DNA of 64,000 nt from Paenibacillus_E allorhizoplanae (GCF_927798215.1 NZ_CAKMMW010000014.1:1-64000); one strand, 5' to 3'. Numbered from the stretch's first letter, positions 52,673-62,329 are shown. Translations and numbers: made by a program. Notes: a model not told the origin generated them from the sequence alone.

Positions 52673-53869
52673 TTAGACGCCGCTAATGGTGGATGCCTTC
52701 TGGGAGAGGACACCGCACACGACTTCTAATGCTTGATCTAAATCTTCTTGCGGTATCGTTAACGCCGGCACCAAACGAATCACGTTAGGTCCTGCTGGAA
52801 TGACCAACACGCCTTGTTTGTGGATTTCGCTGATGATTTCGGCACTTGGCTGTGCACATTCAATACCAATGAGAAGGCCAATACCACGGATGCTTTTGAC
52901 CAACGGATTACCCGCTAGCTTGCTCTCCAACTTCTTCACTGTGTATTCGCCTAACTGAGCTGCACGCTCTGGCAATTGATTGTCAATAATCGTGCTTAAC
53001 GTTGCATGAGCCGCTGCTGTTGCAATCGGAGTTCCACCAAAGGTAGAACCGTGACTGCCTGCGCTGAAAGCTTCAGCCAAGTAACCTTTGCTCAACATCG
53101 CACCGATCGGGAATCCACCGCCAAGACCTTTGGCCAAAGTGAAAATGTCCGGCTCTACGCCATAATGCTCATAGGCAAAAAGCTTACCCGTACGACCTAC
53201 GCCTGTCTGGATTTCATCAGCGATCAGAAGTAGATTATGTTCCTTACAAAGCTCAGCAAGCTGCTTCACAAATGTCGGATCCGCTGGCAACACGCCGCCT
53301 TCGCCTTGAACGAACTCAAGCATAACCGCACACGTCCGGTCGTTCACTAGGTTGCGAACAGACTCAATATCGTTATAATCCGCATAGACGAATCCTTCAG
53401 GAAGCGGAAGGAAACCTTCCTTTACTTTGTCCTGACCCGTTGCTGTTAATGTAGCAATCGTACGCCCATGGAAGGACATGTTGAACGTGATAATCTCGTA
53501 GCGGCCGTTGTTCAGCACTTTTTGCGAGTAGCGACGTGCGATTTTGATCGCAGCCTCGTTCGCTTCCGCTCCTGTGGAACAGAAAAACACAGCATCCGCA
53601 CAGCTATTGTCTGTCAATAAACCAGCCAATTTTTCCTGATTCGGAATATGAAATAGATTACCCACATGCCAAAGCTGATCAAGTTGCTCGATCAATTTCT
53701 CTTTCACAACTTGCGGTGCATGCCCAAGAGCTGCAACGGCAATCCCGCTCATCATATCGATGTATTCCTTACCTGTATCGTCCCACAGTCGGCTGCCTTC
53801 ACCTTTCACTAGCGTAATCGGATATCTGGCGTAGGTTGGAAATAACGAGCTTTTCCCTTGTTCTGTCAT
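52673..53869 (-). CDS. argD: Acetylornithine aminotransferase
   Basis: ArgD transaminates N-acetylglutamate semialdehyde. The 398-residue class III aminotransferase has CSTGAEANEAAIKIAR, FHGRTIATLTATGQ, IADEIQTGVGRTG and the PLP lysine in TLAKGLGGGFPIGA. ATG at 53869 has AAGGAGGG 7 nt upstream; the ATG two codons earlier is too close to the SD. Confidence 0.95.
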   Translation of the reverse strand: MTEQGKSSLFPTYARYPITLVKGEGSRLWDDTGKEYIDMMSGIAVAALGHAPQVVKEKLIEQLDQLWHVGNLFHIPNQEKLAGLLTDNSCADAVFFCSTGAEANEAAIKIARRYSQKVLNNGRYEIITFNMSFHGRTIATLTATGQDKVKEGFLPLPEGFVYADYNDIESVRNLVNDRTCAVMLEFVQGEGGVLPADPTFVKQLAELCKEHNLLLIADEIQTGVGRTGKLFAYEHYGVEPDIFTLAKGLGGGFPIGAMLSKGYLAEAFSAGSHGSTFGGTPIATAAAHATLSTIIDNQLPERAAQLGEYTVKKLESKLAGNPLVKSIRGIGLLIGIECAQPSAEIISEIHKQGVLVIPAGPNVIRLVPALTIPQEDLDQALEVVCGVLSQKASTISGV

Positions 53870-53899
53870 GTACATTCCCTCCTTATGGGGTTATTAAAA

Positions 53900-54691
53900 T
53901 TAACGTACAATACGCGTGCCGATGCCTTCGCCTTTCAGCACTTTACTTAACACGTTCGGTTCCGAACCGTTCACGATAACCACTTCTTGCACTTGTCCTT
54001 GTATACAAGCAATCGCTGCACGAACCTTCGGGATCATGCCGCCATAGATGTCGCCACTTGTGATCATTTCTTCAATCTGCGCTACGCTGACGACAGGAAG
54101 CACTTGCTTCTCGCCATCCACAACCTTCATAATGCCAGGAACATCCGTCACCACAACCATTTGCTCTACACCAAGGTGGGAAGCGACAGCACCAGCTGCT
54201 GTATCGGCGTTGATATTATATCGCTGTCCGCCATCTGCACCAAGACCGACTGGCGCGATAACCGGAATGTAGCCCATACCGACAATCCCTTGAATTAGCT
54301 CCGCATTAACTTTCGTCACATCGCCTACAAGACCAACTTCATGGCTATTGGCTACCGGCTTCGCTTCGATCAAATGTCCATCCACACCGGACAAACCAAG
54401 CGCTCTCGCACCCGTCAACTGAATACGGCGTACGATTTCCTTGTTAATCTGGCCAGACAGCACCATCTCAACCACGTCGAGCACCGCTTCAGAAGTTACC
54501 CTTAGACCGTTCACGAAGCCTGACTCGATGCCCAACTTGCCTAACGTATCCGAAATAGCAGGACCACCGCCATGCACGATGACCGTAACGATTCCCTCTT
54601 CCTGAAGCTGACGCATATCTTCAAAAAAACTACTAGGCAGCGCCGCAAGCGTGCTACCCCCGCATTTCATGACAAAGCAATTGTTCTTCAC
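53900..54691 (-). CDS. argB: Acetylglutamate kinase
   Basis: ArgB phosphorylates N-acetylglutamate. The 263-residue amino acid kinase fold protein has MKCGGST (about 8-14), VHGGGPAISDTLGKLGI and DVPGIMKV. The sequence lacks the long N-terminal helix of arginine-inhibited forms, so feedback inhibition is doubtful (inference). GTG start with AAGGAGG 10 nt upstream, 15 bp after argJ. Confidence 0.94.
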   Translation of the reverse strand: MKNNCFVMKCGGSTLAALPSSFFEDMRQLQEEGIVTVIVHGGGPAISDTLGKLGIESGFVNGLRVTSEAVLDVVEMVLSGQINKEIVRRIQLTGARALGLSGVDGHLIEAKPVANSHEVGLVGDVTKVNAELIQGIVGMGYIPVIAPVGLGADGGQRYNINADTAAGAVASHLGVEQMVVVTDVPGIMKVVDGEKQVLPVVSVAQIEEMITSGDIYGGMIPKVRAAIACIQGQVQEVVIVNGSEPNVLSKVLKGEGIGTRIVR

Positions 54692-54706
54692 TGCTCTTTT
54701 TCCTCC

Positions 54707-55933
54707 TTACGTCCGATATGCCGCATTAATGCGGACATAATCATAGGTCAAGTCGCAGCCCCAGCCCGTTGCTTTGCCTTCGCCCATATGTAAATTCACA
54801 TGAATTTGAATCGTGTCTGTTTTCAAATAAACCAGCGCCGCTTCCTCGTCGAACTTCACGGGACGCGATTGCTCCAACACTGCGATATCGCCTAAGCGAA
54901 TATCAACGGTATTCACGTTCACCGGCTGACCTGAGTAACCTACAGCCGCAATGATCCGGCCCCAGTTCGCGTCAGCGCCATATACGGCGGACTTCACGAG
55001 GCTCGATCCGATGATCGACTTCACGATCTTCCGCGCCGCATCGTCGCTCTCAGCTCCGATCACCGTCGTTTCGATCAGCTTCGTCGCGCCCTCGCCGTCA
55101 CGTGCAATCGCTTTGGCCAAGTATTCGCCAACGTATTGGAACCCTGCCGCGAAAGCTTCCCAATCCGGGTGCCCCGGATGCAGGGAGTCGCCGCCGGCAA
55201 GCCCGCTTGCCATCACCACGACCATGTCGTTGGTGCTTGTATCTCCGTCAACGGTGATCATGTTGAACGTGTTATCTGTAATCCTGCTTAGCAACAGCTG
55301 CAGGTATTCGCTCTCAATCGCGACGTCGGTTGTCATGAAACCGAGCATCGTCGCCATGTTCGGGTGAATCATCCCCGAACCCTTAGCCGCTCCGGCAATG
55401 TGAACCTCTTTGCCGCCAACCACAACACGGACGCACGTCATCTTCTGCACGAGATCCGTCGTCAGGATCGACTGGCAGAAGTCTTCGCCGCCGTCTAGCT
55501 TCAGCTTCGCTGGCAGCTGCTCGATGCCGCTCAGCACTTTGCCCATCGGCAGCAGCTCGCCGATAACGCCCGTGCTCGTCACGCCGACGTGGTGCTCTGC
55601 CACGCCAAGCGCCTTCGCACTTGCCGCGCGCATAGCGCGAGCGTCGTCTTCGCCTTGCTGGCCGGTGCACGCGTTCGCGTTGCCGCTGTTCACGATCATC
55701 GCCTGCAGCTTGCCACTGTGGGCGATGCTTTCTTGCGTCACGCGCAGCGGTGCCGCTTGGAACGCGTTCAGCGTGTAAACGCCTGCCGCTGACGCAGGTA
55801 CATCACAGAGGATCGCGCCAAGATCATAGCGCTCCGTCTTCTTCAATCCGCAGTGCAGTCCGCCTGCTCGAAAGCCCTTCGGTGTTGTTACAGTGCCCTC
55901 TGGCACGACAGTGAAGCTAACTTGGTCCGACAT
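54707..55933 (-). CDS. argJ: Glutamate N-acetyltransferase/amino-acid acetyltransferase ArgJ
   Basis: ArgJ moves acetyl from acetylornithine to glutamate, and the bifunctional type also starts the cycle with acetyl-CoA. The 408-residue precursor has GFRAGGLHCGLK, the oxyanion region KGSGMIHPNMATMLGF, where the Thr of ATMLGF is the autoprocessing nucleophile, and NSGNANACTG. The mono- or bifunctional nature cannot be told. ATG 55933 has GAGGATAGGTGAG upstream. The 3' part is GC-rich. Confidence 0.95.
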   Translation of the reverse strand: MSDQVSFTVVPEGTVTTPKGFRAGGLHCGLKKTERYDLGAILCDVPASAAGVYTLNAFQAAPLRVTQESIAHSGKLQAMIVNSGNANACTGQQGEDDARAMRAASAKALGVAEHHVGVTSTGVIGELLPMGKVLSGIEQLPAKLKLDGGEDFCQSILTTDLVQKMTCVRVVVGGKEVHIAGAAKGSGMIHPNMATMLGFMTTDVAIESEYLQLLLSRITDNTFNMITVDGDTSTNDMVVVMASGLAGGDSLHPGHPDWEAFAAGFQYVGEYLAKAIARDGEGATKLIETTVIGAESDDAARKIVKSIIGSSLVKSAVYGADANWGRIIAAVGYSGQPVNVNTVDIRLGDIAVLEQSRPVKFDEEAALVYLKTDTIQIHVNLHMGEGKATGWGCDLTYDYVRINAAYRT

Positions 55934-55964
55934 GGTCGTCTACTCACCTATCCTCATCTTCTTG

Positions 55965-57014
55965 TTATGGATATACCGGTGCGAACAACAACCCTGTCGT
56001 TTCGTCCCAGCCTTGCATAATATTTAAGTTTTGAATCGCTTGACCTGCGGCACCTTTAACAACATTGTCGATAACCGACACGATCGTTACACGTCCTGTA
56101 CGCTCATCCACAGCGAAGCCGATATCACAGTAGTTCGAGCCCATAACTTCCTTCGTTGAAGGATATTTGCCAAGTGGGCGAATCCTTACGAATTTGCGGC
56201 CTTCATAGTACTGACGATACTTTTCGATAAATTCTTCAGCTGTATGTTCACCTGTTAGCGTGGCATACATCGTCGCCATAATCCCGCGTGTCATTGGCAC
56301 AAGGTGCGTCGTGAACGTCGTCACAACCGGTTTCCCGGCAATGCGGCTCAGCGCTTGCTCGATTTCCGGGATGTGTTGGTGCTTATTTATTTTGTAAGCC
56401 GATAAATTCTCATTCACTTCGGAGTAGTGTGCGCCTAGGCTCAAACTTCGACCCGCACCCGATACACCGGATTTTGCATCAATGATAATCGTAGACGGAT
56501 CAATCCATCCTGCTTCAACCGCAGGAATAAGTCCTAGCAGCGTTGCTGTTGGGTAACAACCTGGGTTCGCGATCAGATCGCTGCCCTTCACTTCGTCCCC
56601 GAACACTTCGGATAGACCGTAAATCGAACGCGCCAAAGCTTCTTCCGAAGCAGCCGGCTTTTTGTACCATTTTTCATAATCGCTAGCGGACTTCAATCTC
56701 AAATCCCCCGAAATATCAATCACTTTCAGGCCCGCCTCGATCAATTTAGGCGAAAGTCCAGCGCTCACACCTGCCGGAGTAGCTAGAAACACAACGTCTG
56801 CTTTACCAGCGATCAAATCAACATCAAGGACATCGAGAATATCGACGACCACTTCCTGCAAATGTGGAAAATGCTCCGCCAACGGCGCTCCTGCATTCGA
56901 AGTTGAAATAACGGATGTAATATGTACAAGTGGATGCGCCTGCAAAAGACGAATCAATTCCGCACCACCATACCCTGTTGCTCCAATAATAGCCGCTCTA
57001 ATGCTCTGACTCAT
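55965..57014 (-). CDS. argC: N-acetyl-gamma-glutamyl-phosphate reductase
   Basis: ArgC reduces acetylglutamyl phosphate with NADPH. The 349-residue protein has the Rossmann start IRAAIIGATGYGGAELIRLL, SGDLRLK and the catalytic cysteine in LIANPGCYPTA. ATG at 57014 has GGGAGG 8 nt upstream; the frame extends upstream to 57110 without an SD and through the promoter. First gene of argCJBDFGH. Confidence 0.95.
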   Translation of the reverse strand: MSQSIRAAIIGATGYGGAELIRLLQAHPLVHITSVISTSNAGAPLAEHFPHLQEVVVDILDVLDVDLIAGKADVVFLATPAGVSAGLSPKLIEAGLKVIDISGDLRLKSASDYEKWYKKPAASEEALARSIYGLSEVFGDEVKGSDLIANPGCYPTATLLGLIPAVEAGWIDPSTIIIDAKSGVSGAGRSLSLGAHYSEVNENLSAYKINKHQHIPEIEQALSRIAGKPVVTTFTTHLVPMTRGIMATMYATLTGEHTAEEFIEKYRQYYEGRKFVRIRPLGKYPSTKEVMGSNYCDIGFAVDERTGRVTIVSVIDNVVKGAAGQAIQNLNIMQGWDETTGLLFAPVYP

Positions 57015-57045
57015 TCCCATGACCTCCCGATGTTCCGAAAATATA

Positions 57046-57080
57046 TGTATTATTATACATTCGTATACATAATAATTCAA
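57046..57080 (-). promoter_or_regulatory. argC operon promoter with overlapping ARG box
   Basis: On the minus strand: -35 TTGAAT (57075-57080), 17-bp spacer, -10 TATAAT (57052-57057). The -10 lies inside TGTATAATAATACA (57046-57059), whose TGTAT/ATACA arms resemble half of an ArgR/AhrC box; further TGAATTATTATGTATA-like sequence lies upstream. This fits repression by arginine-bound ArgR. Confidence 0.65.
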
Positions 57081-57196
57081 TGAATTTTTTTGCGCTCTAG
57101 CTTTGGCCAAAATTGCTATTCAGCAAGGTATTTCAAGGCTTTTATCCGGTAAAATCGAATTAATTTTAGTTAACTGAATAGTCTGACTATATCGAG

Positions 57197-57420
57197 TTAT
57201 ATACACATTATGCATCAATTTTCGCAAGTCGTGCATAAAACTAATCGTAATCACCGCCATCGCTTCTTTCCGTTACCCATTCGCTCAGCCTTACTCATTA
57301 TCCCAAAGACTATAGCCGGAAGGCAAATTATGTTAGTTACCCTTGAGTTATGCACATTTGTACACAGGCATTGTGTATAAGTCGGGGGATTACACACAAT
57401 TTGCCAACAAGTTATCCACA
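57197..57420. other. Cluster of DnaA-box-like 9-mers between argC and yitT
   Basis: TTATCCACA (57412-57420) is a perfect DnaA box. TTATGCACA (57348-57356), TTATACACA (minus, 57372-57380), TTACACACA (57390-57398) and TTATGCACG (minus, 57230-57238) differ by one or two bases, and TTATATACACA starts at 57197. Otherwise no gene is seen in 57111-57418. Confidence 0.5.
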
Positions 57421-57454
57421 AAAAAGACCATCAGGCATATTTCTCCCGACGGCC
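57419..57454 (-). terminator. Rho-independent terminator of yitT-like gene
   Basis: Minus strand GGCC..TC..GGG..CC..GA..GGTC hairpin followed by TTTTTT, just after the stop at 57460. Confidence 0.65.
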
Positions 57455-57459
57455 ATCCA

Positions 57460-58329
57460 CTACGCGTGGCGCTTAAACCCTTCTCCCAACACTTCATTCG
57501 TTTCACTCAAAATTACAAAAGCCTGTGGATCCACGGATTGCACCAGTGTTTTTAACCGACTAACTTCATTCTGTTTCACGACCACCATCATGACCGTCCG
57601 CGATTCACCCGTAAATCCACCCGATCCGCTAAGTTCGGTTAACCCGCGATCCAAATCGTACAAAATCGCCTTCCTTATGGCATCCGTATGATCCGAAATA
57701 ATAAAGGCCACTTTGGCATAATTAAAGCCGAGCTGCACAATATCAATCGTTTTAGTCGTAACGAATAATCCGATCATCCCGTATAGCGCATTCTCTGGGG
57801 TAAACACTAGGGCCGAGCTGATAATGACAAGCCCATCGAATATGGCAACCGAAAAGCCTAGGCTTAAGCCGGAGTATTTATGTAATAATTGTGCTGCCAA
57901 CCCAAGCCCGCCTGTGGATCCACGCCCTTTGAAGACAATACCCAGACCCAAACCTACACCTATGCCTCCGTATACAGCAGCTAACAGTGGATTATGCGTC
58001 GGCACGCCTAAGTGGGTCGTGACGAGTACGCAGAATGGGAAAATAACCGATCCTACGATGGCTTTAATACCGAATTTCTTCCCGAGCAGCCACAGCGCTA
58101 ACAGCAAAATTGGAATATTGAGCGCCCATTGTGTGTACGCCGGGTTTATTTTGGTGACTTCCTGCAAAATGGTCGAAATCCCCGATACCCCACCTGTCGC
58201 GATTTGGTTCGGGTTCAGAAAGCTGTTAAAACTCGCTGCCATGATCAACGAACCAACGATCAGTAATATATATTCAAAAAGGGTATGCGTGGGACTTCCC
58301 ATTGTGATTCGTGGTTCTCTTCTGGACAC
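57460..58329 (-). CDS. yitT: YitT family membrane protein (DUF161/DUF2179)
   Basis: The 289-residue protein has about five to six membrane helices with NPNQIATGGVSGIS and FKGRGSTGGLGLAAQLLHKY, hallmarks of YitT/DUF161, and a C-terminal DUF2179 domain (LTELSGSGGFTGESRTVMMVVV, about 230-280). Transport function is suspected for the family but unproven. The GTG start at 58329 has GGAGGACC upstream. It is one of several YitT paralogues expected in this type of genome. Confidence 0.85.
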   Translation of the reverse strand: MSRREPRITMGSPTHTLFEYILLIVGSLIMAASFNSFLNPNQIATGGVSGISTILQEVTKINPAYTQWALNIPILLLALWLLGKKFGIKAIVGSVIFPFCVLVTTHLGVPTHNPLLAAVYGGIGVGLGLGIVFKGRGSTGGLGLAAQLLHKYSGLSLGFSVAIFDGLVIISSALVFTPENALYGMIGLFVTTKTIDIVQLGFNYAKVAFIISDHTDAIRKAILYDLDRGLTELSGSGGFTGESRTVMMVVVKQNEVSRLKTLVQSVDPQAFVILSETNEVLGEGFKRHA

Positions 58330-58355
58330 CCGTGGTCCTCCTTCGTTCGTTTACA

Positions 58356-58386
58356 TGAAAAATCCTACACCCATTAGGTGTAGGAT
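58356..58386 (-). terminator. Rho-independent terminator of prfB
   Basis: Perfect 10-bp arms ATCCTACACC/GGTGTAGGAT with a 5-nt loop, followed on the minus strand by TTTTT. It sits between prfB and the yitT-like gene. Confidence 0.85.
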
Positions 58387-58448
58387 CAACGTTTATGACG
58401 TGAACCATGCACAGCCCGGCAAATCAGCTTGCTTGGCTTGTGGCAGGC

Positions 58449-59562
58449 TTATTCTGGCTTCCGTATTTGATGACGCAGATACGCGTCGATGAAGGTATCG
58501 AGATCCCCGTCCATGACGGCTCCAACGTTACCCGTCTCAGCGGAGGTTCTATGGTCCTTCACCATGCTGTACGGATGAAAAACGTAGGAGCGAATCTGGC
58601 TGCCCCACGCAATATCCGACTGCTCGCCGCGAATCTCGGCAAGGTGCTTCAATTGCTCTTCGATCTTCCGCTCATAGAGCTTGGAGCGAAGCATCTTCAT
58701 CGCTTTCTCGCGGTTCTTGATCTGCGAGCGCTCTTGCTGACAGCTCACCACAACGCCAGTCGGAATGTGCGTAATCCGCACAGCCGAGTCCGTGGTGTTG
58801 ATGTGCTGACCGCCGGCGCCGCTTGCGCGGTACGTATCGATCTTGAGATCCTCGGAGCGGATCTCACCCACGTCGGTGTCGTCTTCGATCTCTGGCATCA
58901 CGTCACACGATGCGAACGAGGTGTGACGACGGCCAGAGGCGTCGAACGGCGAGATCCGGACGAGCCGGTGCACGCCCTTCTCTGCCTTCAGATAGCCGTA
59001 GGCGTTGAAGCCTGTGATCTGCAGCGTGACACTCTTCACGCCGGCTTCGTCGCCGGGCAAATAGTCGAGTACCTCGACCTTGTAGCCCCGCTTCTCTGCC
59101 CAGCGGCGGTACATCCGCAGCAGCATCTCTGCCCAGTCCTGCGACTCGGTGCCGCCGGCGCCTGGATGCAGCTCTAGAATCGCATTCAGCCGGTCGTACG
59201 GCTGATTGAGCAGCAAACCAAGCTCGAAGGACTCGAGCTTCTTGACGAGCGCCGCGATGCCGGTTTCGATGTCTTTGACAAGACCCGCATCGCTCTCTTC
59301 TTCTTCGAGTTCGACCATGACCTGAATATCCTCGAACGCGTTCGTGAAGCCTTGGAACTCATCCACGACACTCTTGATCACGTTGAGCTCAGCGATCGTC
59401 TTCTGGGCACGTTCGTTATCGTCCCAGAAGTCTGGCGCGCCCATTTTCTCCTCAAAATCCCCGATGGCTTCTAGCTTATGATCTAAGTCAAAGAGACCCC
59501 CGTAATTCGGTTAGTCGCTTCGCTGTTTCTCTTAAGTCTTGTTTCACTTCTGGTTCTAGCAT
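58449..59562 (-). CDS. prfB: Peptide chain release factor 2, with programmed +1 frameshift
   Basis: RF2 reads UGA and UAA stops. ATG at 59562 (GAGGTG upstream) encodes 24 codons ending RGSL, then an in-frame TGA at 59488-59490; a +1 shift on CTT TGA C restores DLDHKLEAIGDF and gives a 370-residue RF2. The GGQ motif is in GAGGQHINTTDSAV and the SPF tripeptide anticodon in ISPFDAS. The internal GGGGG before the shift site acts as SD-like stimulator. The main ORF without the shift (from 59444) lacks a proper start, so the shift is real. secA is 54 bp upstream. Confidence 0.95.
59484..59502 (-). other. RF2 autoregulatory +1 frameshift site
   Basis: On the minus strand GGGGGTCTCTTTGACTTAG: SD-like GGGGG, slippery CTT and the UGA stop with the following C (poor termination context). 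Low RF2 raises shifting and hence RF2 synthesis, as known in many bacteria. Confidence 0.92.
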
Positions 59563-59616
59563 GTCGTACACCTCGTTTATTCTGCTTGCATGTACCTAGA
59601 CAGGTTGTTTAGTTGC

Positions 59617-62136
59617 TTACATGCCTTGCCCGTGGCACTGCTTGAACTTCTTGCCGCTGCCGCATGGGCATGGGTCGTTGCGTCCAATACGCTGCTCTTC
59701 ATCGCGTACCAGCGGTTTTTTTCCGCCTGCTTCATTCTTCGTATCAACAGCCTGACCTTCCGCTACCGCTTGGCGCTCCAGATTGCTCTGTACGTGCGCT
59801 TTCATGATGTACATCGCGACTTCTTCACGAATGTTGTCGATCATCTCTTGGAACATCTCGAAGCCTTCGAATTGATACTCACGAAGTGGATCTGTACCGC
59901 CATATGCACGTAAGTGAATACCTTGGCGCAACTGATCCATCGCATCGATGTGATCCATCCATTTGCTATCTACCGCACGAAGCGCTACGACCTTTTCAAA
60001 TTCACGCATGAATTCTGCGCCAATTTCCGTTTCACGCTCATCATACCGTTTGCTCACAAGATCTTTGATCAGCTCAATGATCTCATCTTGCTCTTTACCC
60101 CAAATGGTTTGATCGGTAATTTGTGCATCGTCGTGCAGCAAGTTGTTGTTCACAAAGTTCGCAACTTCTTGCAGTTCCCACTCTTCTGGGATTTGCTCCT
60201 CAGGACAGTGTGCTTTCACGATGCGCTCGATTACGGCACCGATCATACCCTCGATGACTTCGCGGATATTTTCGGACTCCAGCAACTCGCGGCGCTGTTT
60301 ATATATAATTTCACGTTGTTGATTCATAACATCGTCATATTGAAGGACGACTTTACGCACGTCGAAGTTGTTACCCTCAACGCGTTTTTGCGCGGATTCC
60401 ACGGCACGAGAGATCAATTTGCTCTCAATTGGTTGATCTTCTTCCATACCGAGACGATCCATCATCGCCATAATATTTTCAGCGCCGAATCGTTTCATCA
60501 ATTCATCTTCAAGAGAAAGGTAGAATTGTGAGGAACCAGGGTCACCTTGACGTCCTGCACGTCCACGCAGCTGGTTATCAATCCGTCTGCTTTCATGACG
60601 TTCTGTACCTATAATATGCAAGCCGCCAGCTTCATGTACGCCTTGACCTAGCATAATGTCTGTACCACGGCCCGCCATGTTCGTAGCGATCGTTACGGAT
60701 CCTGGTTGACCTGCACGTGAAACGATTTCCGCCTCTTCAGCATGATACTTAGCATTCAATACTTTGTGTTGAACGCCTTTCTTCTTCAGCATTTCGGAAA
60801 GCTTCTCGGAGTTTTCAATCGATACTGTACCGACAAGCACCGGCTGATTGAGTTTATGGCGTTCTAGGATTTGCTCCACAACAGCTCTGAACTTACCGTT
60901 CTCTGACTTATACACCACGTCCGGTAGATCCTTACGAATCATAGGGCGGTTCGTCGGCACGATAATAACTTCAAGGCCGTAAATTTTCTTCAACTCTTCT
61001 TCTTCCGTCTTCGCCGTTCCCGTCATTCCCGCTAGCTTGCGGTACATACGGAAATAGTTCTGGAACGTAATCGTAGCGAGTGTCATGCTCTCGTTCTGAA
61101 CTTTCAGCTGCTCTTTCGCCTCAATGGCTTGGTGCAACCCATCACTATAGCGACGGCCAGTCATGATACGGCCAGTAAATTCATCAACGATCATAACTTC
61201 TTCTTCTTGAACAACGTAGTCCACGTCACGTTTCATAATGAAACGCGCTTTAAGTGCTTGTGTGATGTGATGGTTGATGTTGACGTTCTGATGATCGAAT
61301 AAGTTCTCAATGCCAAAAGCTCGTTCGCCTTTCGCAACGCCTTCTTCCGTCAATGCGACAGCACGCACTTTGATATCGATTGTGTAGTCTTCTTCTTCTT
61401 TCAGCGTCGAAACAAAACGGTCTGCCGTAAAGTACATATCTGTCGATTTCGCGGCTTGTCCGGAAATAATCAATGGCGTTCTCGCTTCATCGACTAGAAT
61501 GGAATCCACCTCATCGATAACCGCATAGTACAGCGGACGTTGAACCATCTGCTCTTTGTACAGCACCATGTTGTCTCGCAGGTAGTCAAACCCGTATTCG
61601 TTATTCGTGCCATACGTAATATCACAAGCATAAGCTGCTTGCTTCTCTTCATGAGACAAGTCATGCAAGTTAACCCCAACGGTTAATCCGAGGAACTCGT
61701 AGATTTGACCCATTTCGGCGCTATCCCGCTGTGCCAAATAGTCATTGACGGTAACAACGTGTACACCTTTTCCAAGCAAAGCATTCAAATAAACAGGAAG
61801 TGTTCCAACAAGCGTTTTCCCTTCCCCTGTTCTCATCTCTGCGATACGGCCTTCGTGCAGAACCATACCCCCGATAAGTTGAACGTCATAATGACGTTTT
61901 CCTAGTACACGGATACCTGCTTCTCTGACTACTGCAAAAGCTTCAGGCAATAAATCATCGATTTCTTCGCCTTTCTCAAGACGTTCTCTGAACTCGATTG
62001 TTTTCCCTTTTAACTCTTCATCGGTCAGCGGTTTAATGCTGGCTTCAAGCTCGTTGATGTAGTCAACGGCCTTGAGCATCCGTTTAATCTCCCGTTCATT
62101 GGAATCACCAAAAATTTTCTTCACTAGTCCTAGCAT
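59617..62136 (-). CDS. secA: Preprotein translocase ATPase subunit SecA
   Basis: SecA drives proteins through SecYEG. The 839-residue protein has Walker A MRTGEGKTLV (near residue 100), DEVDSILVDEARTPLI, the preprotein cross-linking region, GTDIMLGQGV, GRAGRQGDPGSS, and the C-terminal zinc SEC-C motif CPCGSGKKFKQCHG. ATG at 62136 is chosen because AAAGGGG lies 7 nt upstream and MLGLVKKIFGDSNEREIKR is the canonical start. It is transcribed with or just before prfB. Confidence 0.97.
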   Translation of the reverse strand: MLGLVKKIFGDSNEREIKRMLKAVDYINELEASIKPLTDEELKGKTIEFRERLEKGEEIDDLLPEAFAVVREAGIRVLGKRHYDVQLIGGMVLHEGRIAEMRTGEGKTLVGTLPVYLNALLGKGVHVVTVNDYLAQRDSAEMGQIYEFLGLTVGVNLHDLSHEEKQAAYACDITYGTNNEYGFDYLRDNMVLYKEQMVQRPLYYAVIDEVDSILVDEARTPLIISGQAAKSTDMYFTADRFVSTLKEEEDYTIDIKVRAVALTEEGVAKGERAFGIENLFDHQNVNINHHITQALKARFIMKRDVDYVVQEEEVMIVDEFTGRIMTGRRYSDGLHQAIEAKEQLKVQNESMTLATITFQNYFRMYRKLAGMTGTAKTEEEELKKIYGLEVIIVPTNRPMIRKDLPDVVYKSENGKFRAVVEQILERHKLNQPVLVGTVSIENSEKLSEMLKKKGVQHKVLNAKYHAEEAEIVSRAGQPGSVTIATNMAGRGTDIMLGQGVHEAGGLHIIGTERHESRRIDNQLRGRAGRQGDPGSSQFYLSLEDELMKRFGAENIMAMMDRLGMEEDQPIESKLISRAVESAQKRVEGNNFDVRKVVLQYDDVMNQQREIIYKQRRELLESENIREVIEGMIGAVIERIVKAHCPEEQIPEEWELQEVANFVNNNLLHDDAQITDQTIWGKEQDEIIELIKDLVSKRYDERETEIGAEFMREFEKVVALRAVDSKWMDHIDAMDQLRQGIHLRAYGGTDPLREYQFEGFEMFQEMIDNIREEVAMYIMKAHVQSNLERQAVAEGQAVDTKNEAGGKKPLVRDEEQRIGRNDPCPCGSGKKFKQCHGQGM

Positions 62137-62171
62137 CGGTGAACCCCTTTCCCTTACGTTCGTATCCTTAA

Positions 62172-62201
62172 ATTGTACCACTTATGACAGTCTTGTCGCA
62201 A
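62172..62201 (-). promoter_or_regulatory. Probable secA promoter
   Basis: Minus-strand -35 TTGCGA (62196-62201), 18-bp spacer, -10 TACAAT (62172-62177). The 5' leader would be about 35 nt. Confidence 0.55.
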
Positions 62202-62296
62202 CAAACGAGCATTCTCTTCCATCTAAAACCTATAGAAATAGGACTTAAAAACCATGCTTTCCGTATTTCTTAGTATGAAATGGAGGTGCCCCTAAC

Positions 62297-62329
62297 ATGC
62301 ATAGCAAGGTTTATGACTTCATGTGCTAA
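62297..62329 (+). CDS. Possible 10-codon micro-ORF
   Basis: Plus-strand ATG at 62297 has a good SD, GGAGGTG, about 9-10 nt upstream and encodes MHSKVYDFMC then TAA, followed 7 nt later by a hairpin (62336-62366). No promoter is convincing. It might be a leader peptide or chance. Confidence 0.25.
   Translation: MHSKVYDFMC

Noticed and set aside
57111..57196. T-box or arginine riboswitch upstream of argC
   Set aside because: No T-box motif or terminator-antiterminator is seen, and the promoter lies only about 40 nt before argC.
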